Shown: piece after piece, positions 17,718 to 25,078 of the stretch
Layout: every line of letters starts with the position of its first letter
Position numbering within the stretch: the first letter of the stretch is position 1
Origin: Clostridiales bacterium
GTDB lineage: Bacteria > Bacillota > Clostridia > Saccharofermentanales > Saccharofermentanaceae
Reading direction: 5' to 3'
DNA: 64,000 nt
Assembly: GCA_017617995.1 (NCBI GenBank)
Contig: JAFZVE010000073.1
Span: forward strand, 59,644 to 123,643
The notes under the pieces: model-generated
The model's database searches: none
Told to the model about the DNA's origin: nothing
What the model saw: the letters and a program-made list of their open reading frames with translations, nothing else
Position numbers and translations under genes: made by a program

Positions 17718-19580
17718 TTACGCATTTGCGAAGTACGTATCTGCCTCTTCCCCATAGAGATACAGAGCCTTACCTAGTTCCCGCATCTGCTCAGTCGTAC
17801 CTTTTTCAATTGCCATGATCGCATACGACATCGCACTGGCCGTAATCGTGTACGATTCATTCGAAGTGGTATTCGTAATCGTAAAGGTATAGTTCTTCGT
17901 CAGGTTTGGAGCGGATATATTCTCCGCATCCAGTGCATAGCGTTTCGCACCTACCCGTGTTGCCTCTGTGCTCACTACAGTTCCTTCACAGTCCTTGAGA
18001 ACGAAGGAATAGTTCGCGATACTATCTTCCGTCAGAGTGAACGTAACACGGAGTGTATTGTCTTCCGTGAATTTCACGCGAAGCGATGTCTTTGTGAGCC
18101 AAGAAGGTCTCGGCCCGGACGTGCTCATCCTGTAATCTGAATCCACGCTGAAATTCGGACATGCATAGTTTTCACCCTGCATGGTGTCGACATTATAACC
18201 GAAATAGATCTGAGCGTTTCCACAGTAGTAGTACACTGCATTTTCGAGGAAACTCTTGTACTCTTCAGGAAACGAATCACGATCTAAATAATGCTTGTAC
18301 ACAGAATATACGAGAGTATCCTCTTCGTATTCCTGATACTTCGCGTTAAAGAATTCAACCTGATTATCCTCTCCATCAAAGACCTCAATCTCAAACTCAT
18401 CCTGCCACTCCATAGCCTGAACCGGAAAACTGAACTGCGTCTGGCCGGAGCTTGCCAGATCCGCCATGAAATCCTTCTCTATCTCCTGTCCGGCCTTTGA
18501 GAATATGATATAACCATCAGAATCAGCAAGGAGGCTCTCTGAAAAATACAGAGTAAAGCGCAGTTTTAATCCACCATCGTAAATGACTGTTGCCGAATCG
18601 GCACGAGCATACTTTCCTTCTGTCCAAACCGCTTCAAGAGTTCTTTCTGATCTGACCAGACTTCCGAACTCATACGTTTCACCATCACAGGTCCAACCTT
18701 CGAATAAATAACCGGGGTTCTTCATGGTTTCCGGATCCGGCATCGTCACGGTTCCATTGTACGGTACAGTCTGAGGCGCAACCACTGTTCCACACTTCGA
18801 ATCAAATGTTACGATATAGTTCATCGCTACACCGCACTCGTCACATTTATTATCGGAATCATTGTCCGTGTGTGAACAAGGCTTCGCTTCATAATGTGAA
18901 CCAGATCCTCCAATAGTCATTCCCGGGTGTAAAAACTGAGCATTACCTACATCAATACCTTGGGCACTATCACCGTTTGCGGTAAGATTCCCCCCAGTGA
19001 TTGTCAGATCCTTACACTTGGACACATCAGCATCTTTGCCGCGTCCGATTCCAGAGGATTGTTTACCAATTAACACAATTTCGCCACCGTATATACATAT
19101 CTCACCATTGGGTTCACCCGCGTTTCCATCCATGGCAGCATTTCCTTCTTCTACCTGGTCCTTAACGGTGTATAGGATATTAGGTGTACCTCCACAGGCA
19201 TCGTATATGGAAAGTGAACTTGTTTCCGGCACTTCTATTCCCTTATTAAGGAAACAGGGCACAGAATTGGAAATAATCAGGTGTACTGTTCCCTCGATGC
19301 GAATACGATGATCCAGATCTATTATATTATTTCCGTTATTTATCACGTACCATCCGTCAGAAAGAACAATATTACCGTTCTCATCTGCAGCATCTTCCAC
19401 CACAGTACAGTACGCCGTTTTAACAAAGCCATTCTCATCATAGTACTCTATCGTTTCTGGTTGCGTTCCGCTTCCCTCACCTTCCGGCTCCGCAAATACG
19501 GCCATGGACATGGACGCACACATCATCGCAACGGTCAGAATCAGGGCAAGCCAACGCTTACTATTCTTCATTTTCATCAT
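17718..19580 (-). CDS. Secreted surface protein, paralogue of the 1115-aa protein
   Basis: 620 aa from ATG-ATG at 19580 with AGGAGGG six bases upstream; the longer frame from 19610 has no ribosome site. Signal peptide 1-31 (cleavage near VFAEPEG). The N-terminal region matches the paralogue (GWYVINNGNNIIDLDHRIRI against its GWYVVNN..LFIENRIEV) but has only two to three beta-helix rungs. One CDECG motif and one InlB-type repeat (VTFDSKCG..GWTCDG..LEAVW, about 265-330) follow. The C-terminal 280 residues are the shared domain, ending MRELGKALYLYGEEADTYF. It has no wall anchor. It is the first gene of the cassette with the micro-peptide and the Ser/Thr-rich protein. Confidence 0.85.
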   Translation of the reverse strand: MMKMKNSKRWLALILTVAMMCASMSMAVFAEPEGEGSGTQPETIEYYDENGFVKTAYCTVVEDAADENGNIVLSDGWYVINNGNNIIDLDHRIRIEGTVHLIISNSVPCFLNKGIEVPETSSLSIYDACGGTPNILYTVKDQVEEGNAAMDGNAGEPNGEICIYGGEIVLIGKQSSGIGRGKDADVSKCKDLTITGGNLTANGDSAQGIDVGNAQFLHPGMTIGGSGSHYEAKPCSHTDNDSDNKCDECGVAMNYIVTFDSKCGTVVAPQTVPYNGTVTMPDPETMKNPGYLFEGWTCDGETYEFGSLVRSERTLEAVWTEGKYARADSATVIYDGGLKLRFTLYFSESLLADSDGYIIFSKAGQEIEKDFMADLASSGQTQFSFPVQAMEWQDEFEIEVFDGEDNQVEFFNAKYQEYEEDTLVYSVYKHYLDRDSFPEEYKSFLENAVYYYCGNAQIYFGYNVDTMQGENYACPNFSVDSDYRMSTSGPRPSWLTKTSLRVKFTEDNTLRVTFTLTEDSIANYSFVLKDCEGTVVSTEATRVGAKRYALDAENISAPNLTKNYTFTITNTTSNESYTITASAMSYAIMAIEKGTTEQMRELGKALYLYGEEADTYFANA

Positions 19581-19624
19581 GAGTAACCCTCCTTTGTTCT
19601 GAAAATGCATAGTTCCTCACGGTG
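19575..19624 (-). promoter_or_regulatory. Leader hairpin over the start codon of the 620-aa gene
   Basis: CACCGTGAG in the leader (19616-19624) pairs with CTCATGATG (19575-19583) by seven Watson-Crick pairs, one G-U and one mismatch; the second strand holds ATG-ATG. The loop (32 bases) contains AAAGGAGGG. The flanking bases AATAGCA and GGAACTATG are also kept relative to the 1115-aa gene, so the whole leader is homologous. Confidence 0.5.
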
Positions 19625-19735
19625 CTATTTTATTTTCGGACAAAAGTGTTTTCTTCAAATGAATGAAAGAATAAAGAAAATGTCACATTCAGGCAATCAT
19701 TTCGACATTGAGATTACGCCTGTACATCAATTTGT

Positions 19736-19768
19736 AAAAAAGCGCTGTCCATCAATCATGGACAGCGC
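19736..19768 (-). terminator. Terminator of the thioesterase gene
   Basis: An 11-bp perfect stem (19742-19752 with 19758-19768) with a 5-base loop. On the minus strand it is followed by six T. It lies 46 bp after the thioesterase stop codon. Confidence 0.85.
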
Positions 19769-19814
19769 AATCTTTAGTGGCTCGAGTATAGTTCTCCGTT
19801 TTATACGAGATGCA

Positions 19815-20237
19815 TCACTGGCTCGCCATCAGTTCGGACAGAGCTTCATAAAAATGCGGGCACTCCCTCTCCAGGCGGATCGGACGACCTTCCCCATTCA
19901 CAAAACAGTGCTCGGACTGAGCCTGGCAGACGACTTTGCCGGAAGCATTCTTCATCTCATATCCCAAAGTCAGGCGCACTCCCTTGAGCGCAAGGATCGA
20001 TACCGAAATCGTAATGACCTCCGGGAATACCGTACTCCCCTTATACTTTACGTCTATGGATATTACAGGAGAGGCCACGCCGCTTGCTTCGAGTTTATCG
20101 AAGTCCCAGCCGATTCTACTTAAGAAGTCGACTCTTGCTTCTTCCATCCAGCGGACATAGTTACTGTGATGGGTGATCCCCATCTTATCCGTCTCGTAAT
20201 ACTGTACTCTATGCTCATATGGTTCAACTCTGTTCAT
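19815..20237 (-). CDS. Hotdog-fold acyl-CoA thioesterase (YbgC/FadM type)
   Basis: 140 aa from the ATG at 20237 (MNRVEPYEHRV); the longer frame reaches back into the terminator of the neighbouring gene and is rejected. The YbgC/4-hydroxybenzoyl-CoA thioesterase signature is clear: YYETDKMGITHHSNYVRWME, in which the Asp of ETD is the usual catalytic residue. These enzymes hydrolyse short- or medium-chain or aromatic acyl-CoA in the cytoplasm. The substrate is not predictable here. It is a single-gene unit with its own terminator. Confidence 0.9.
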   Translation of the reverse strand: MNRVEPYEHRVQYYETDKMGITHHSNYVRWMEEARVDFLSRIGWDFDKLEASGVASPVISIDVKYKGSTVFPEVITISVSILALKGVRLTLGYEMKNASGKVVCQAQSEHCFVNGEGRPIRLERECPHFYEALSELMASQ

Positions 20238-20281
20238 AAGGAAATGCCTTTCGATTTTTTTCACTCTTCGTAAGTATACAT

Positions 20282-20312
20282 AAAAAGAACAGGCCACGAA
20301 AGCCTGTTCTTT
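20282..20312 (-). terminator. Terminator of the flavodiiron gene
   Basis: An 11-bp stem (20284-20294 with 20302-20312) with a 7-base loop, 48 bp after the flavodiiron stop codon. The minus-strand tail is T-rich. Confidence 0.8.
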
Positions 20313-20359
20313 CATTATCTTTTCTGCATTGTTCGACTGAATAGTCAGATTCTTCGTGA

Positions 20360-22153
20360 TTACCCGATCGGCTCGAAGTCGGCCGCGCCGTGCTTGCAGA
20401 GCGGGCAGACGATATCATCCGGAAGCTCATCTCCCTCATAGATATATCCGCACACCTTGCAGACCCAGCCCTTCTTCCCTTCCGTCTGCGGCTTCGGCTT
20501 GACATTCTTCTGATAGTACGTGTAGGTCATCGTCTCCTTATCCGAGAGCACACGTGCTTCGGTGACGGAGCAGATGAACATGCCGTGCGTATCGAGATCG
20601 ATATAATCCTCGACCTTCAGTGACATGAAGGAGTTGATATACTTACTCAAGAACAGAAGGCCGTTGTCTGCGCGCAGATTCTCATCGAGCCCCGCGAACT
20701 TATCGACATTTCTTCCACTCTGGAAACCGAAGATCTCGAAGACCTTGAACGGTGCTTCGACCGACAGACAATTAACGTTCATGACACCTGTCTGCTTGAT
20801 GACGTGGTGCGAATAGTTCTGCTTGTTGATCGTCACCGCGATGCGGTTCGGTGTATTCGTAACCTGGGTAACGGTATTGACGATGAGGCCATTGTCCTTC
20901 TTCCCGTCATTCGAAGTCACGACGTAGAGTCCATATCCGATATTAAAGAGTGCAGTCAGGTCATTCTTATTCGCCGTATCGTCCTTCTGCGCGAGGTAAT
21001 CCTGACAGAGTTCCTGCGCCATCGCGTCGACCTGGGCCTTTGATTCATCATTCAGTGCCGACATGATCTTGACATTGTTGTCGGTATAGGTGATGTTCTT
21101 GCTCTTCTCGAGCATGGCTTTCATGGTGCGGATCGCCTGCGGAGCCCACGAGCCGTTCTCGATCATGCCGATGGTCTTATTCTGGAATCCTCTCTCCGTC
21201 AGGTGATGGATAAATTCACGCATGAAGGGGAAAACGTCGGCATTATAGGTCGTGGTCGCCAGAACGATACGTCCATAGCGGAAGGCATCCTCGACGCACT
21301 CAGCCATATCTTCACGGGCGAGGTCATTGACGACGACCTTCGGGCAACCGTTCTCCTTAAGCTTATTCGCGAGAAGCTCCACCGCGGCCTTCGTATGTCC
21401 ATATACAGAGGTATAGAAGATCGCGATACCTTCCGTCTCGACACCATAGGAAGACCAGATGTCATAGAGTTTGAGATACGGAGAAAGATCTCCCGTCAGG
21501 ACCGGTCCGTGCAGCGGGCAGATCGTCTTGATCTCGAGATTCGCCGCCTTCTTGAGGACATTTTGCACCTGAACACCGTATTTGCCGACGATACCGATGT
21601 AATAGCGACGTGCTTCACAAGCCCAGTCTTCCTCCACATCGAGCGCACCAAACTTACCAAATCCGTCCGCCGAGAAAAGCACTTTGTCATAGGTGTCGTA
21701 GGTCATGATGACTTCCGGCCAGTGAACCATCGGTGCAGCAATGAATTTCAGGACGTGCTTGCCGAGCGGGAGCTCATCGCCTTCCCCGACCACGATGCGG
21801 CGGTCTTCAAATTCTGTTCCGAAGAAATTCTTCATCATGGTAAAGGCCTTCTGCGAAGAGACGATCTCGGCATTCGGATAGTTCTTCATGAAGTTCACGA
21901 TATTCGCGGAATGGTCCGGTTCCATGTGCTGGACAATGAGGTAATCCGGAGTTTTGCCATCCAGTGCTTTCTCCAGGTTATCGAGCCACTCATGCGTGAA
22001 ATTCTTGTCGACCGTATCCATGACCGCGACCTTATAGTCCGCGACCACGTAGGAGTTATAAGCCATGCCGTTCGGCACCACATACTGTCCCTCGAAAAGA
22101 TCGATCTTATGGTCATTTACACCTACGTATTTGATATCATTACTTATAAACAT
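20360..22153 (-). CDS. Flavodiiron protein with flavin reductase and rubredoxin domains
   Basis: 597 aa in four parts. Metallo-beta-lactamase-like diiron domain (1-250) has the H-x-E-x-D-H ligand set at 76-81. An FMN-binding flavodoxin domain lies at about 252-390 (YTSVYGHTKAAVE). A flavin-reductase-like domain spans about 400-540. The C-terminal rubredoxin (550-597) has CKVCGYIY and CPLC. Flavodiiron proteins reduce O2 to water or NO to N2O; the extra domains allow electrons to pass from NAD(P)H through FMN and rubredoxin within one chain. Cytoplasmic. The adjacent rubrerythrin and PerR-like regulator support a role in surviving oxygen. Confidence 0.95.
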   Translation of the reverse strand: MFISNDIKYVGVNDHKIDLFEGQYVVPNGMAYNSYVVADYKVAVMDTVDKNFTHEWLDNLEKALDGKTPDYLIVQHMEPDHSANIVNFMKNYPNAEIVSSQKAFTMMKNFFGTEFEDRRIVVGEGDELPLGKHVLKFIAAPMVHWPEVIMTYDTYDKVLFSADGFGKFGALDVEEDWACEARRYYIGIVGKYGVQVQNVLKKAANLEIKTICPLHGPVLTGDLSPYLKLYDIWSSYGVETEGIAIFYTSVYGHTKAAVELLANKLKENGCPKVVVNDLAREDMAECVEDAFRYGRIVLATTTYNADVFPFMREFIHHLTERGFQNKTIGMIENGSWAPQAIRTMKAMLEKSKNITYTDNNVKIMSALNDESKAQVDAMAQELCQDYLAQKDDTANKNDLTALFNIGYGLYVVTSNDGKKDNGLIVNTVTQVTNTPNRIAVTINKQNYSHHVIKQTGVMNVNCLSVEAPFKVFEIFGFQSGRNVDKFAGLDENLRADNGLLFLSKYINSFMSLKVEDYIDLDTHGMFICSVTEARVLSDKETMTYTYYQKNVKPKPQTEGKKGWVCKVCGYIYEGDELPDDIVCPLCKHGAADFEPIG

Positions 22154-22230
22154 AGTATTTTCCTCATCATTTCATGTTGATATCATATTTGATTATTTAT
22201 TTTGCGATTCCGTTTCGCCCGCATTCCTTA

Positions 22231-23604
22231 TTATTCTTTATCCGGCGTGTCCTTCTTCTTTTTCCGTGTCTTCTTCACGATCACGATGACTACGACCGTG
22301 ATCACGATCAGGATCGCGATCCAGATAAAGATGCACAGTCCCAGCGGACACGGACAGAATCCGCAAAGCCAGCATTTCTTCTCTTCCTTCTTCTCCTCGG
22401 TCTTCTTCGGCGCCTTCGTCGGTGTCGGAGTGTCATCCGGCTCCGGTGTCGGCGTCGGATCTTTCTTGTCCTCGATCTTCTTGGTCTGGAAGGTCAGCAC
22501 TTCCGAATACTCGGAGGAAATATCGTCCAGTTCCGGCTGGCTGCACAAGTAGCGGCAGCGGATCTCCACCTCTGCTCCGTCCGGGATCGTCTGATCTTCT
22601 TTCACCAGATGGACAAGGGCGCACTTCATCTCTCCCGGTTTTACGTCACGATCCGTATTGCTCATCAGGATCCATTCTTCATCCCCCTTCAGGCGGGCTT
22701 CCGTATCGATCCAGAAAGCACCTCCGGCGGCACTGACTTTCGTGCTGATCGTAGCGACCTCATCCGGTACTTCGAGGGTGAACGCCAGGACCGGCTGTCC
22801 GTTGAAATCCTCATCGGTCATCCGGAGATCGACGATCTTCGGAGCCGGAATATCCGAAGCGGTGATAGCTTCCTCTTTCTGCGCATCCTTACCATAGGCA
22901 CACATATCCGACCAGTCGGAAAAGTAGTACTTCGTGACACCTGTCTCGGAATCATATGTCACGACCACCCAGCGTGCCCGAAAATAAGCCGTATGCTCAT
23001 TGAAATCGATATACAGGGCTTCTTCCTCTTCAGAATAAGTATACTGTTCCGGCTTCAGCTGATCCTTCACGCCCGGCGTCTTCGTATCCGGATTTCCGTT
23101 CCAGCGGTCATCATTGGGCACGCCTCTCATGATCCAGAATTCCTGAACCGTCTCTGTCGCATTTCCAAGTCCCCAGTCAACCATATCCCAGTCACTGACG
23201 CGGTAATTCCCATCCGTGTCATAACCGAAACCATGCGTCTCATCTGCATCCCAGAACGCCGGATCGTAGTGCCATCCGCTGACCGGATCCTCTACATCAT
23301 CGATCGCCCAGTCGACCTGTATCTGGGTATAGATATCGTCAAAGTCATACTGGGAGAATATCTCGTCTGTCTTTTCGTCCTGACGTGCCTGTTCCAGCTG
23401 CTGATAGAAAGCCGCCATCTCATTATCCTGGCTTACGGCCAATGCCATCGTCGTCGGCGAATCATTTCCTTCCAGCCAGGAAACCGACACGTCCTTCGGT
23501 GCTCGGAGTGTAAAAGGAAGCTTCGCTTCATCCGCCCAAACCGCGATAGCCATTGACGGCAGAAGCATCATGCCTGCGACTAAACCTGTTAGAAATCTCT
23601 TCAT
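22231..23604 (-). CDS. Secreted, C-terminally membrane-anchored protein with Cys-rich juxtamembrane segment
   Basis: 457 aa from the ATG at 23604 (GGAGG eight bases upstream; an upstream TTG is rejected). Signal peptide 1-25 (cleavage near VWADE). The ectodomain of about 350 residues has two or more beta-sandwich-like parts and no enzyme motif I recognise. A Pro/Thr/Lys linker (about 375-405) leads to a cluster of five cysteines (CWLCGFCPCPLGLC), then one membrane span and a Lys/Arg-rich tail. The tail order (TM then positive charge) resembles sortase substrates, but no LPXTG is present. It lies between the flavodiiron gene and the rubrerythrin gene; whether it belongs with them is unknown. 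Confidence 0.75.
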   Translation of the reverse strand: MKRFLTGLVAGMMLLPSMAIAVWADEAKLPFTLRAPKDVSVSWLEGNDSPTTMALAVSQDNEMAAFYQQLEQARQDEKTDEIFSQYDFDDIYTQIQVDWAIDDVEDPVSGWHYDPAFWDADETHGFGYDTDGNYRVSDWDMVDWGLGNATETVQEFWIMRGVPNDDRWNGNPDTKTPGVKDQLKPEQYTYSEEEEALYIDFNEHTAYFRARWVVVTYDSETGVTKYYFSDWSDMCAYGKDAQKEEAITASDIPAPKIVDLRMTDEDFNGQPVLAFTLEVPDEVATISTKVSAAGGAFWIDTEARLKGDEEWILMSNTDRDVKPGEMKCALVHLVKEDQTIPDGAEVEIRCRYLCSQPELDDISSEYSEVLTFQTKKIEDKKDPTPTPEPDDTPTPTKAPKKTEEKKEEKKCWLCGFCPCPLGLCIFIWIAILIVITVVVIVIVKKTRKKKKDTPDKE

Positions 23605-23801
23605 ATGACCACCCTCCAATCCTGCCCGGGAAATTCCTCTTCGGTGCGGAATCTTCCCTTCTTTTTCATCGTCTAAGACGCCCCCGAAATACTCTTTCAG
23701 TATATCACGTCAGAAGCCTCGAATCAAAAAGCTTCGCTGTCGCAAATTCGTCGCAGTTTTTGACATTTCAGCGACGTTTCTGCGACGGTAGCACGCCGCC
23801 G

Positions 23802-23845
23802 AAAAAAAAATACGTGTGGAATCTCCATTTTTGAGAATCCACACG
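23802..23845 (-). terminator. Terminator of the rubrerythrin gene
   Basis: A 12-bp stem with one A-A mismatch (23813-23825 with 23833-23845), 28 bp after the rubrerythrin stop. The minus strand continues TA then nine T (23802-23810). Confidence 0.9.
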
Positions 23846-23873
23846 CAATTTCAGACTTTTTGCCTTAAGAAAC

Positions 23874-24461
23874 TTACTTGAAGTATCTGTCGAGGAGTCC
23901 CTTCAGAGCCTTACCATGACGGGCTTCGTCACGGGCCATCTCATGAACGGTATCGTGGATCGCATCAAGGTTGTTCTTCTTAGCAACCGTAGCGAGCTCG
24001 GTCTTACCTGCTGTCGCGCCGAATTCACAGTCTACACGCCATGCGAGGTTCGCCTTCGTGGAAGCCTTCATGTTCGGCTCGAGATCTTCACCGAGGAGTT
24101 CTGCGAATCTTGCAGCGTGATCCGCCTCTTCGTAAGCAGCCTTCTCCCAGTACAGTCCGATCTCCGGATAACCCTCACGATAAGCGATACGGGCCATGCA
24201 GAGGTACATGCCAACCTCGGAGCACTCACCTGTGAAGTTCGCCTTCAGCTGCTCGAAGATGTACTTCTTATCTTCCTCGGAGATATCCGGGTTGTTCTTT
24301 ACCGTCTCGGCATAGATACCGAACTTGTGCTCAGCTGCGAGACCCATGTTCTCTTCCATTTTCTTAAAAGCAGACTTCGGTGCCTTACAAACCGGGCAGG
24401 CCTCCGGTGCATCTTCGCCTTCGTAAACGTAACCACATACAGAACATACAAACTTTGTCAT
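23874..24461 (-). CDS. Reverse rubrerythrin
   Basis: 195 aa. The rubredoxin domain comes first (residues 1-38, CSVCGYVY and CPVC), then the four-helix diiron domain with the E-x2-H-type ligands ([23 protein letters not shown], and DEARHGKAL near the end). This reversed order is the oxygen-inducible clostridial type that reduces H2O2 and O2 with NADH-derived electrons. Cytoplasmic. ATG at 24461 with AAGGAG. It follows the PerR-like gene by 46 bp with no terminator between them, so both are probably read from the promoter at 25000-25028. Confidence 0.95.
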   Translation of the reverse strand: MTKFVCSVCGYVYEGEDAPEACPVCKAPKSAFKKMEENMGLAAEHKFGIYAETVKNNPDISEEDKKYIFEQLKANFTGECSEVGMYLCMARIAYREGYPEIGLYWEKAAYEEADHAARFAELLGEDLEPNMKASTKANLAWRVDCEFGATAGKTELATVAKKNNLDAIHDTVHEMARDEARHGKALKGLLDRYFK

Positions 24462-24507
24462 AATCTTAACTCCTTGTCTAATTTGATTTTGTTAGACCGC
24501 GGGCACA

Positions 24508-24906
24508 TCAAGCGCCGCGCTCCCCTTCCAATTTCACACACTCCGGGCACAGTCCGTCGAACTGAAGTGAATATCCTGAGATCTTGTAGCCGGAAGTGTC
24601 GGTCAGCATATCGACCAGTTCCTCCACCGGCATCGCGACATCCGCGACTTTGCCGCACTCACTGCAGTGCACGTGATAGTGCGGGAAGGTCTGGTGGTCG
24701 AAATGGTCGGCACCGTTGTTGATGCGGATGCGGAGGGCCTCGCCGGAATCGGCAAGCTTATTGAGAATACGATAGACAGTCGCACGCGAGATCGACGGAT
24801 AACTGCTCTGCACCTCAGCCACCACTTCGTCGGCGGTCGGGTGATTGCACATCTCGATCAAAGTCTCGTGCACGATTCTCTTCTGAAGCGTATTCATCTC
24901 CTGCAT
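24508..24906 (-). CDS. Fur family regulator, PerR-like
   Basis: 132 aa from the ATG at 24906 (GAGGAG nine bases before). The winged-helix region has PTADEVVAEV and ISRATVYRILNKL. The metal site DHFDHQTFPHYHVHC and two CxxC pairs (CSECGK and CPECVK), the structural zinc site, are present. PerR members sense peroxide by metal-catalysed histidine oxidation and repress rubrerythrin, catalase-like and iron genes. Assignment to PerR rather than Fur rests on the rubrerythrin gene next to it. It probably regulates its own promoter, which contains two inverted repeats. Confidence 0.88.
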   Translation of the reverse strand: MQEMNTLQKRIVHETLIEMCNHPTADEVVAEVQSSYPSISRATVYRILNKLADSGEALRIRINNGADHFDHQTFPHYHVHCSECGKVADVAMPVEELVDMLTDTSGYKISGYSLQFDGLCPECVKLEGERGA

Positions 24907-24991
24907 TCTCGACAACTCCTCTTCGACTGTTCCTGCTGCATGATCTTACGATATTCACTTAGGTCACCGTTTTGGTGTCCAAGTGCTTTTC

Positions 24992-25028
24992 TATTAATGA
25001 TATTAAATCCTAATAAGGATTTTGTCAA
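24992..25028 (-). promoter_or_regulatory. Promoter with two inverted repeats ahead of the PerR-like and rubrerythrin genes
   Basis: Minus strand: TTGACA (25023-25028), a 17-bp spacer, TAATAT (25000-25005), a near-ideal housekeeping promoter. The spacer is an inverted repeat, AAATCCT-4-AGGATTT (25005-25022). A second repeat TTAAT-GAT-ATTAA (24994-25006) covers the -10. The second matches the PerR box pattern at about 10 of 15 positions. Repression by the Fur-family protein is inferred. Confidence 0.75.
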
Positions 25029-25078
25029 CTAGATAATTCAAAAAAAAATCTTCGAAAAAAGGTAAAAAACAGAAGTCT

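Noticed and set aside
19581..19610. ATG at 19610 as start of the 620-aa surface protein
   Set aside because: Lies upstream of the AGGAGGG site that serves the ATG-ATG at 19580.
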